A stretch of DNA of 64,000 nucleotides, from NCBI GenBank assembly GCA_963971285.1, contig OZ020248.1:3410001-3474000 (forward strand). The letters are read 5' to 3'. Below, piece after piece: positions 54,591 to 64,000 of this stretch; the stretch's first letter is position 1; each line of letters starts with the position of its first letter. The translations under genes and the position numbers were made by a program. The notes under the pieces were generated by a model. It was not told the origin of the DNA. It did not search any database and was given only the letters and a program-made list of their open reading frames with translations. Source of the stretch: Astropecten irregularis. Its lineage: Eukaryota; Echinodermata; Asteroidea; Paxillosida; Astropectinidae.

Positions 54591-56212
54591 CTTCTTCTTC
54601 TTCTTGTTCTTGTTGTCGTTGTTGCTGTTCTTGTTGTCGTTGTTGTTGCTGTTGTTGTTGTTTATTGATTATTGTCCATTTATGCTTTCTCATTCTCCTT
54701 GTCATTGTTTATAGGCCGTTCTGTTGGATGACTCCTACAATGACATCCGTGGAGGTTGCAATAAGTTCCGTGGTAGCGTGCCTTATGACAAGTATGACTC
54801 CCTGCATGTCCTTGGCGTGTCCCCTGGCACGGCAGTGATCATCGAGGCCTTGCTATCTCTCTTCGTCTACATGTCCTACCTACAGGCCAACATGGATAAC
54901 CGTGGCAAACATCTGACTGGACCGCTTGCTTATGGCTTCTCAATCACGGTCGGGATTCTAACCGGGTACGGTCATCGTAAAGTTCATTCTTCCTGATCTG
55001 TGCATCCGATTTGGAATAAGTTTCATTGCCTCAGTTAATTTTTGAAATATTTTTTTTGGTTGGGCAAAATTAAAACAATAACAAGCTTGGAATTTAATTC
55101 TCATTTTTCATCCCTTTAATGTAGGCCTATTGTAATTAAATATTTCAGAGGAAAACATGAGACACTGAACAGAATCACGCAGAATTCGCAAAAAAAAATT
55201 AGCAATTTTTAAAACTATTTTTGTTGTCAATATTCATGAAATTGTTCATATTCCATTTACAGATTAATTTTCCCTTTTTTTAAGTTGTTTGTCATGATTT
55301 TCTGGTGTCATTTTCAGGATGCATTCCTCCGGTGCTTCCTTCAATCCCGCCCGTACATTCGGGCCAGCTGTAGCCTCTGGCTACTGGGACGAACACTACA
55401 TCTACTGGGCTGGACCGGTCATCGGTGGACTCCTTGCTGGTGCATTCTACCGGTAAATTACCTTGTTTCAGAGTCAGGAGGGTTAGGCGCATATAGCAGG
55501 CTCAATTAATGTACATGTATTGTTAAACTATCTCCTGAAATTAAAATCTTGTAGGAATATGTAATTGAGTGTAAAAGTACTAGCATACTTTGGTAACAAA
55601 CCGAAACCGAAATCTTCACAGATTTACCTATTACTTACAGGGTATAAAGATGGTGATGGTAGACAGATACCGTTAACAATTTTTGTATTTATTCAGAAAA
55701 GAGTAAAACCAATGACCAAAAACAATTTTGATCTTTTAAAGATCAAACGGTGAAAAGATTTTTAGAATCCTGTGGGCGTTTTTCACTGATTTTTTTTTTT
55801 TTTCAAAAAGTGGGCATCTTATGGGACTGTAAATTTCACAGAAGACTGTTACTGTATCGTTATAGTAGTAGGTTTTCTACTACTACTATCATCATCTTCA
55901 TAACCTGTAAGTTATACGTAAATCTGTGAACATTTCTGTTTTGGTCTCTTACCAAAGTATGATACTACCTTTAACTCTATCGCCAAGCGCGCGTTTCAGT
56001 AACGGCAATGAAAGTCGTCCTGTACAGTTTGAAACTGACCGACTTCAACTTCATGTTGGATTTTTTTTTTATGTGTGGGTATACAATTTGTTGGATTGTC
56101 TTATTTCGAGTCTCTCTGGAAACTTTCATCACGGTGTTAACCTATTTGTGTCTTTTTATGTGTTAGGTTCATTCTTGGAGATAGCAACAAGCGACTGATT
56201 ATGAGAGACTAG
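53581..56212 (+). CDS. AQP8: aquaporin-8-type water/ammonia channel, complete, 5 exons
   Basis: Coding exons are 53581-53807, 54375-54501, 54715-54965, 55318-55452 and 56167-56212. They give 261 aa, the length typical of AQP8. Both pore motifs are present: [12 protein letters not shown] (NPA at 81-83) and [16 protein letters not shown] (NPA at 211-213, pore Arg214). Further AQP8-like features are the [20 protein letters not shown] block and a C-terminus of the form [12 protein letters not shown]. Six membrane segments are evident. Family members conduct water and, for AQP8, ammonia or hydrogen peroxide across plasma or inner mitochondrial membranes. The acidic N-tail (about 1-28) is cytosolic. 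Intron 2 (54502-54714) is mostly a TTG/TTC microsatellite. All junctions are GT-AG. Confidence 0.95.
54520..54665. repeat. (TTG)n/(TTC)n microsatellite in aquaporin intron 2
   Basis: Trinucleotide runs fill most of this 213-bp intron. The long poly-Leu and poly-Gln ORFs here are artefacts of the repeat. Confidence 0.95.
55572..55970. repeat. R1 foldback variant (aquaporin intron 4)
   Basis: Two R1 right arms face each other: CATACTTTGGTAACAAACCG at the left and CTTACCAAAGTATGATACTA at the right, ending at TTAA 55971-55974. This suggests an inverted rearrangement of R1 rather than a standard copy. Confidence 0.6.
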
Positions 56213-56900
56213 CGACAGGGACACGCCCACTACTACGTCAAAAATGACACCTTCGAGAAAACCACTCCTAATGAAGAAGTTCTGGATTTTGTCTGTAGTG
56301 TAAACCGTATAGCCCCAAAAATGACACGCAGCAAAGCAGTACATTTTAAGACCTTTTAAGACCGCTAAAAAAAATTTAACCATGGAGAAATGCTCTCATG
56401 GGTCTGGACCTCGGTCAAAATCTCTGAAGGATTCACCAGGGACATCGGTCACTCTCAAGCCTTTGTGTCCTTTCACGCGATGACACTTTTGTAAGGTTTC
56501 GCTACCGTGAGAGAATTTCTCAATGATTGAGAGTTTTTTATGGCTTTATACTCCATGCATTGAGTCATTTTTTTCTCCATTTTAGATAACCCTGTTTTTC
56601 CGCAAACATGTTTGGTTTTTATCACACCCAGTTCTTTTGTTTAGTTCTTATCTACTTTTAGGTTGTTTTTGTTTTTGTAGTAAACAATAGGCTTATTGTA
56701 TTCGAACAAGCGTTTGGACGCAAAAGGAAACAATAGATGAACACGGGAAAATATCATTTGTTTTCATTTAACATGACAGTCAGTCAGATAGCAGTATAGT
56801 CATTCCTCTGCTGTTAATGTGACTGGGAATTTGACTTTTTGAGTATTGTTGTCTCACATTTAGTGCCTTAATGTAGCCGACTTCAATTTAAAAGAATTGA

Positions 56901-56906
56901 AATAAA
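56901..56906 (+). terminator. candidate polyadenylation signal of the aquaporin
   Basis: AATAAA about 690 bp after the stop codon. Earlier variant signals cannot be excluded. Confidence 0.35.
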
Positions 56907-57070
56907 CAATATTCTAATTAAATTTCTAAATTCATTCAACGTTTACGGAGAAATTCTGTTTCAAATTAAGTCATTATTCATTATTAAACGTGCCGTTTAT
57001 GTTACACTAGTTGAAGTTGATCACTGAATGATATTTCGATTATGTAAATAGTGAAATTTGTATGTGACGT

Positions 57071-57210
57071 AAGGTCGATTTCACGAAGCCTTACGATCGA
57101 TCGTAACTCGAGTTACGAAGGATAACCTATCGTATCCTACGTGGGGCTGCATTGCATCATTAGTCCTACGATTTACAGTAAGTTACGATGAGTTTGGTGA
57201 AATCGACCTT
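57071..57210. mobile_element. R8 foldback MITE
   Basis: The ends AAGGTCGATTTCAC and GTGAAATCGACCTT are perfect complements. The interior has TTACGATCGATCGTAAC. Positions 56213-57070 otherwise are 3' UTR and unassigned sequence. Confidence 0.75.
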
Positions 57211-57365
57211 GTGATTGTATTTCTGACGATTTCTTTTCATTTTTTGATAAGCTTCTTAGTGTGTTCTTCCACTATTTAATGTGGATCATTTAGTGGCTTG
57301 TACAGTAACTTTTTGTAATAACAGCCCATCTGAAGTACTTTACAAAGTTAGCGATTAAGAGATAT

Positions 57366-57588
57366 TGGACCTTTACGAAACCAGGCTTGATGCTAGTCGT
57401 GGGAGTTATTTCGCTACCGCAATTTGAAGCACACAATATGAAATGAAGGGATTGGCCACATGACGAATTCAGCCGAAGAAAGGCTCCAGCTTCGCCATGT
57501 ATCTCAAGCCGTTCTTGTAATTTAGGACACAAAATGGCGGTAGCAATTTAAAGCCTAGCCTCAAGCTTCATTTCGTAAAGGCCCTAAG
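57366..57588. mobile_element. R7 foldback MITE, complete
   Basis: The ends GGACCTTTACGAAACCAGGC and TTCATTTCGTAAAGGCCC pair. The inner arms TTTCGCTACCGCAATTTG and AAAATGGCGGTAGCAATTT also pair. Confidence 0.75.
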
Positions 57589-59150
57589 AGTAATCTAGGC
57601 AAAGTGATCTTTAATTACAGTAGGCCTAAATCATAAGGTATTTTATGATACCATTTGAAATGTTTTACTGATTGTTAGGCTTTACTTTGCCATTTGTGAC
57701 TATACTTAGGAATTCCTGCTATACTATATACCATCATGCAATGAAAGAAACATTTGTGCGATGTAAATGAATAATAAATTGTACGGATCACTTTAACGGT
57801 GTCTATTTGTTTTTGCATTTTTTGCATCAAAAAAACTTGTTGAAAGTAACAAAAAACCCTTTGGCCAATCTGATAGGTCACACGTCTTGAGCCCGGACAA
57901 AAATTGTCGGCCAAAGTGCCATGGAATTTAACCTTCTTTCTCGTTACACTGACCCCCCGAATGCAGTGAACCTCTGGGCTATGACGTCGACGTGTGGTGA
58001 TAATAGTTTAAAACGACAGAATACTTATTCGATGAAAACTGTACAGTATAAATCAATACAGATATACGAAATTAATTTTAATTCAAGCATCTGAAAGTTT
58101 AGTTCTCAAATTTACAATGCAATACACGTACATCGTTTGAGGTAAAACTTGGGGGAAAAGCCTGAAATTGTTTTCAGAGCTGGATGACAATTATGCAACT
58201 TATTCGGACGGGTAAATTTTCAATTGCACTAAATTGCATTGTCATGAAATAATAATGTCACACACTACAACGTGCACTGTGTTCATCAGTATGATCATTA
58301 GCTTCGCTCTATCTGTTGAGCTGCCAAAATCCGATTTCAATGTGCACAAGGCAAATGCAAGGCAATCATCCTATGGTTACCTAAAAAGTACAATACACAC
58401 ACACTGGCAGAAGAACACCTTAAAACGACGTCACATTCATTAGCCAATCAGAGTAGGGAAAGCTAAAAATGTATTTCCAAACACTGTTAAGGGCCAATCA
58501 CGTTTATTCCAATTCCAGGCTATTCCAACGCCAGCGGGGTTGTAACGTTTCTGGATTAATCAGGGAGAATTTCATCCTGAGCTAGGCTAATGTCCCTAAT
58601 TACACATGAGAAAGTTTAATGTCTCACACTATACAACGTGCACTGTGTTCATCAGTATAATAATTAGCTTCGCTCTGTTGAGCTGCTTTGATGAAAGACT
58701 GTATAGGAATGACTAGATACACCAACCATGTTTAAGCTAATTAACTGACTGGAAAATCTTTCTTTTTTCAAAATGCGCCTGAATTCTAATCAATTGTATA
58801 CTCTGTGCTGATCGTAAGAAGTTACCATTTTTAACTGAATTCCAAGATTCCATCTTAGAATGTTCTTAACATGCTATGAACTACAAACATAATGTGTACT
58901 GCTGTGAATTAATTGAACTAAAGACTATTTGCTAACCAGAACTGCAAGTGCAAGAATAAACTGCAAGAAATAAACCATCAATCAAGAATCCTTTTTTCGC
59001 AAAACCAACTGCCCAAAACTGATTCAAGAATATAGTACAAAATGTAGTTCCAGGGTAAAACTGCCTAAAACTTCAAAATTTGTCAAAGGAGAATGAACTC
59101 ACACACATGATGCTAACTGAAACACCCTTTATTGTAATAGGGGCCAAATT
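57589..59150. other. no gene recognised; diverged 66-bp direct repeat
   Basis: CAACGTGCACTGTGTTCATC with TTAGCTTCGCTCT occurs at about 58258-58325 and again at about 58622-58690. No exon-like frame is seen. Confidence 0.45.
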
Positions 59151-59606
59151 CGCCACGCCCCTGGTCCTCAAGGCAACCCCGCCCACCCACGGTTCCTTTT
59201 CTCCTTCGAGAGAGGGCGCTATGGTTAGTCGGTCACAAAACGGTCTGGTTTCTGTACACCCTGCACTGTGTATTCAGATTGCGCGGGGCCTTTAATTTAG
59301 TAAAATGTGCACGTACCGATGGTTGTCATTTCGGTCTGAATTGAAATGCAAATGATCATGAAAATGTCCAGAAGGTTTGACTTTTGTACGTTTTTCCATC
59401 AGGCATGCAAGGCATGTTTTTGTTTACCGGCCAGAGCTTTTGTGGAATTAAACCTGAAAGGTTTATACCGCGCAGTGACAGAATACCAACCGGGCTAGCT
59501 CGACTGTCTCGCGATCTTGACCTGTTGACTACTGGGAGCCTGTACCGTGGAGGTGTGGTCGTCCACCGTTGCTGTCCCCGTAACGAACCCTGCCATTCCA
59601 AACCAG
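59150..59606 (+). promoter_or_regulatory. candidate promoter/leader exon of the secreted-protein gene
   Basis: This segment is richer in CpG than its surroundings and ends at a possible donor (CAAACCAG|GTACAG near 59606). The next gene's coding exon begins right after an acceptor (TTTACAG at about 60396), so an upstream leader exon is required. Inference. Confidence 0.35.
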
Positions 59607-60397
59607 GTACAGATTACGGTGTGCGTTGTTCGAATCTGAATTTAACTGTCTTTAATTAATTCTGGATTGTCTTATTTTCTTTTCTTTTTATCTGTGCTTC
59701 ATGCGTTTTTGGTTGAGGTTATGAGGTGTTTTTAAAAATAGTCTGCCAGCACTTGAAATAATTTTGTTGACTTGATCTCACTATCAATCAATCATCATAG
59801 ACACATCATAGGCCTAGTTGCTAGCAATAATGGCTAGTGTGGCCTACTGATATAGGCCATATGCTACTGTACTGTAGTCTGTAAGTTGGAAAGTGTCAAC
59901 CCTTAGTTTATGATATAGATTACAGATTGATCTGATTTTACAAATCTAAACTGAAAGTTAAGGCAATTGATAATTATGAAATGTTAATTGATTGTTCCCT
60001 TTTGTTGATTATATAATCTGGTTGATTTTCCATTGCCGCTCTTTGAAGTTTGATTTTGACTTAGACCAATTATTTGATCCAATTGCATGATTGAATAAAC
60101 TTTTATGATTGCTGAAAAAATTGAAAAATGACAATGAAGTTTTCTCTGAATTGATTATTGCTTTTTAGAGGCTGAATTTGGTTTCACTTTGTGTTTATCA
60201 TTTGTTCATTCATGCCTTTTTAAAATTTATCTGAAGTCTGAAATAGTTTCTAGAAATAGCTCTGACTTACATGTAAGTTGAATGATGATTTATAGTTACA
60301 CTATTAGGTTATCTAGTTATCTAAAGTATCAAATATTTTTCTGTTAGGTAATTGTATTTCACTTGTATTTTTACTCGTTGATATTTATATTTACAGA

Positions 60398-63300
60398 ATG
60401 GACGTCTTCAGCTTATGCCTGTTTTTGCTGTGGTCATGCTGGCAATCAAACAGCCTAGTACATGCTTCCTTCATGGATCTCGGTCTACCATCGGCGAGAG
60501 ATCCTCGAGTGACGATGGACAGACAAGTGACGGAGTTTGCCCTGCGTCTCGATGAAATGACCCTGAAAGAACAAGATAGGTTTCACAGATCATTGGGTAG
60601 TCTCCGTGGTAACAGGATGAGGCGAGAGGCTCACCATGGCAACAGAGTGAGGAGGGATGCAGTCACTGATTTCAGGCATGGTTTCTACCCAGGGACCGGA
60701 GTTGGAAATAGGGAAGGTAAGAAATTTAGGTCTAGTTGGATCTCAAAATGCAATGCCGTGTTGCTGGTAGCAACATTTCAGCTGCTGGAACTGCTAGCCT
60801 TCATCATGCAACTGAAGAACTGGATGCTGTGGTGTCCATTATATCGGGGCCAATTTCATAAAGCTGCTTAAGCATTGAAATTTGCTTAAGCACCAAAAAC
60901 CTTGGTAAATAAAATTAGTATGCCAGCCAAAAACTCCTTGAGAATGTTATGCTAAGCAAACAATGGCCAAATGCAAGTCAAAAGCAGTAAACATCACATG
61001 AAAATTTGGTTGGTAATTATGTTTGAACAAAGAAGACTTTTCATGCTTAAGGAAATGTGCTTAAGCAGCTCTATGAAATTGTTGGCCTGCGTCCATGTTC
61101 ACTCAGTTGTGGTGCCGGATAGTGGGAAGCCAGAAACCGGGGATGTTGATATCACTGTTCTGGTTGATTTTGTAAAGTTGTTACAAAATTTACTGTTTAT
61201 TTTACGTAGACCTTCCTTATAAGGTATAGGCCTAGTAAATTTTTGGTTGTTGAGTTCTCTGATTTACAATCTTTCAATATTCATATTTTAAATTGAATCC
61301 TTGAATCTATACCACACAGCTTGTGGCAATGATAAGAAAGAAATGAAGAATATCCAGTGAAAAGTGAACAACTTAAGAACAATTGACTGGAGTGGGATTT
61401 GAAACAGCGACCTCCGGAATACCGTACCAGCGCACTTATCAACTGAGCTATCTAGCCCTATATTGGCGGTGTCCCAAATAGTCAATTATCTTTGTTCGTT
61501 TGGCAGTCAGAAGCCATGAAACCATGCACATACCGCCATATCCCAAGGATCATTTTATCGATAAATGCATGCATGGGGGGTCGCTCATGCGGTACATGGG
61601 GAAACGGTACATGGAGGGTCGCTCAAAGACGATTCGCCTTTTAATTTTTTTAATCAATATTATCATCAAATAACTGAATTTCAAGTCATTGAAAAGTGAA
61701 CAAAGAAAAATTGACTGGAGTGGGATTCGAACCAGCGATCTTTAGAATGGAAATTTGTTGGATAGGTGGAATACACTGGTGTTTTTTTTATTGGTTTTAA
61801 ATCAACAAATTCAAACTAATTCAAGTACTGAATAGCAGTTTCTTGCCAACATTTTTCTGTTTAGATTTTGTGATCTCGTCCGTGGAGCTGATATCCAACT
61901 CATCCGTGTTGAATGGCAGTGTGATTGAATGGGGATATTTAAAGATGGAAGATAATGGTGGCATTGTTACTGCCATGATGGATGAAGAGCTGATGGTGTA
62001 CAGGTTGTCGCTTGATGACCCTGATGAACCATTGTCTCTCATGCAGTATTTTTCAGGTAGGTATTTCCCTAGGTATCTTCTTATTCTTCTTCCGTAGTGA
62101 TTGGAGGTACATAAATTGTACCAAATGTTTAAAGCTTCAGTTTCCAAACATTCAAAATGCTTCATTTATACATTGTGGAGAATTTTCAGCAAGGCTTGTT
62201 TTTGTTACACCATTAAATGAAGCAGATCGGACAAGAAATCATCTTTGTAAAGTTTTGTTTAAAATTTGTTGCACGTCAGTGCAAGCAGAAATTCACAAGT
62301 CTAATCTGGGCTATGATAAGTCTCGCCAAGTATCTTGGCTATTGTTTATATTCAAATTCATTTAAATCTCCCCGTAGCTAAAAAGTATAACACTAATCTC
62401 GTATTATGTATTTGTCTTAAGTTTTTCAGTTACTGTTGTTCTACGAAGATACAATCTTTGTTGTCAATGTTGTCTTTTCTTGTAGATGTGTTATCGTCTG
62501 AAGTCTTTGAGCGAAACAGCTGGCAAGGAGGTCAAATCGTCAGCAAAAAACAATATGTGACGATCCACGACTCAACACGCTTCCTGACACATTATAAAGT
62601 GTTTGAGAAAAACTTGACGGTATGGATTTAAACAAATTGAAAAAAAAAATCATTATTCACAAGTTAATAATGTGTCAGTTTTCAGTAATAGATTGATGTT
62701 TTGAAGGAAAAATTCTTGTCAAATGTCACTCATATTTTAAGGAATTTCAGTTTGTCCTTAAAGGCACCTCTCATTTTAACTTTAAAGATGCACCTCACCT
62801 AGTACAATATACTGTTCTGCCTGAAATGCTGTATTTATCAAGAAACGAGTAAAACGAAAGACCAAAAACAGTTTTGATCTCCGAGATGAAAATCTCACTA
62901 TAACATTACCTCACAATTTTGCATAACAATTGCAACGGTTTTTCGCTGTTTTCTACTGTTTCCAATGATCAATTGGGCTGAAAATTTCACTTGTTTGATT
63001 TATTCAATGACAAATCAAATTATGAACAGACCGTAGCTGTTCTATCAACTTAAACAAAGTATGATAGTATCTTTAACTGTTTAACCAAAAAAACTTGTAA
63101 ATTTGGTGATCAAAAGGCCAGATACCAAACTGTGACTCTGAAATAAAACAATTAAAGTTGAATTGCCAAAGTCCCTCATTTATTGAATTTTAAGATGGAT
63201 TTGTCATTTGCAAGGTGAACAAAGGAGAATGACTGGGGCTATACACCCTCCGGAATTCCGTACTGGCGCTCTTACCAACTAAGCTAGATCCAGCCATATG

Positions 63301-63917
63301 TTGACAATATCCCAAATTGTTGATGTATTGATTGAGTGTGACCAAGAAAATGTGAACCTCATCAGTTTTGACAAGCACAGCGTGCATTGTTGCAACACCT
63401 GTTTAAACATCGTCAGCCTAATAAAATAATTGCCTATGTCATTTTGTATTACTTTTGAGAAAAACAACAATAAACGTCTAATTTGCCCAAGTCACATGGC
63501 AGTCTTCCTTTTGACCTTTCTACACTTTAGAGTTTAGTATTGACCTCGACACTTCAACCATAGGTAGCTTCTATGATAAAGATCTGATTCAGACAAAAAA
63601 TCTAAATTTGGTCTTAAAATGACTAAGGCAATTATTTTATTATGCTGAAGGCATGTAAAAATGATTGGCCTCCTTTATTGCTTCATTGCAGCTCCAGACC
63701 TCAGTTGACCTGGGACCATTGTCCGTAGTTGACATGCACGACTTTGCCTTTGATAAGGCCACTTACCTGGGAGTGCTGACTGGAAACGGGTTCTTGCGTT
63801 TGTACAGATGGAGTAGCAGATGTGAGTTTGTGGGCGGAGCCATGGTGGCTGATGGGGAGGCGTGGCATGAAGAATGCACCCGGTGTAGTAGGTGGTTTAT
63901 GAGTACATTGAAATCAG
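60398..63917 (+). CDS. unidentified secreted protein, 5' part (runs off the window)
   Basis: Coding exons seen are 60398-60716, 61865-62056, 62486-62619 and 63692-63917 (290 codons, phases 1,1,0,1, all GT-AG). The gene continues past the window. The N-terminus is a signal peptide (MDVFSLCLFLLWSCW, cleavage probably near SLVHA). A basic segment carries two furin-type sites (RMRR and RVRRD, about residues 74-88), so residues up to about 88 may be a propeptide. Downstream, residues 108-290 are a mix of beta-strand-like patches (VIEWGYLKMEDNGGI, ATYLGVLTGNGFLRLYRW) that could be repeats of a propeller or EAR-like fold, and a Cys pair ECTRC near the end. Asn-linked glycosylation sequons are present (NSS, NGS). 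I do not recognise the family; EAR/TSPEAR-like is one possibility only. Confidence 0.72.
60748..61083. repeat. dispersed repeat plus R2 MITE (intron 1 of the secreted-protein gene)
   Basis: 60748-60842 matches ERCC6 intron 3 (33090-33185). It abuts an uninterrupted R2 of the 25529 subtype at 60846-61083 (GGGGCCAATTTCATAAAGCT to AGCTCTATGAAATTG). Confidence 0.65.
61360..61565 (-). mobile_element. SINE1, tRNA-headed, with full head
   Basis: Minus-strand B box (GGGATTTGAAACAGCG), A box (CAACTGAGCTATCTAGCCC) and the head (TTTGGCAGTCAGAAGCC, ATATCCCAAGGATCATTTTA). A second B-box fragment lies at 61683-61745. Confidence 0.68.
62758..63078 (-). repeat. R1-subfamily element (intron 3 of the secreted-protein gene)
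   Basis: CTGTATTTATCAAGAAACGA and AATTGCAACGGTTTTTCGCTG match the subfamily at 21050-21345. It ends near GTATGATAGTATCTTTAA. Confidence 0.5.
63205..63312 (-). repeat. SINE1 fragment
   Basis: GTACTGGCGCTCTTACCAAC and CAGCCATATGTTGACAATATC match the minus-strand A-box side; the B box is lost. Confidence 0.5.
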
Positions 63918-64000
63918 GTACCAAACCAAAAGTTACAAACCTTTAATTGCGTAATCGTTCCATCTATATCAAAGATTTAACTTCACCATGTCAGTCGTAA

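Noticed and set aside
54346..54838. Poly-Gln, poly-Leu and poly-Cys ORFs
   Set aside because: All are readings of the TTG/TTC microsatellite in aquaporin intron 2.
59384..59659. Plus-strand ORF of 91 codons
   Set aside because: No domain, contains a probable splice donor, and sits where an untranslated leader of the next gene is expected.

Overview
The window is animal nuclear DNA: AT-rich, with small coding exons split by GT-AG introns and introns crowded with short inverted-repeat elements. The gene set (RPL38, an ERCC6/CSB orthologue, an AQP8-type aquaporin, DOK/IRS-like adaptors, an intronless rhodopsin-like GPCR) and the repeat style suggest a marine invertebrate deuterostome, perhaps an echinoderm. 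The species assignment is inference; nothing here proves it.

Layout. A 0.7 kb Harbinger-type foldback element (199-900) is followed by a single-exon class A GPCR on the minus strand (1406-2395). Positions 2.4-8.8 kb hold only repeats. RPL38 (8839-11268, +) is complete in four exons. Two minus-strand genes form a tandem pair, each encoding a PH domain followed by an IRS-type PTB domain: the distal copy lies at 20324-24548 and the proximal copy at 13873-18659. Their six coding exons match one to one in order and phase. A 200-base assembly gap (24898-25097) lies in the probable 5' leader intron of the distal copy. Positions 25.1-31.3 kb carry transposon footprints, several with intact target-site duplications. 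ERCC6 (31314-48844, +) is complete in 20 coding exons (1535 aa). Positions 48.9-53.5 kb hold repeats, a 21-bp minisatellite and one orphan ORF. The aquaporin (53581-56212, +) is complete in five exons (261 aa). The window ends inside an unidentified secreted-protein gene (60398 onward, +).

The genes do not form an operon or an obvious pathway: translation (RPL38), transcription-coupled repair (ERCC6), membrane transport (AQP8), receptor/adaptor signalling (GPCR, PH-PTB pair) and secretion (last gene). The striking layer is the repeats: at least ten families of short inverted-repeat elements, several dated by target-site duplications (TAA, TTAA, 8 bp, 9 bp), nested insertions, two families whose arms have expanded into tandem arrays, and tRNA-headed SINEs often in inverted pairs. 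No transposase ORF, CRISPR array, rRNA gene or functional tRNA gene was seen. All coordinates were read by eye from splice signals and reading frames; no database search was run.
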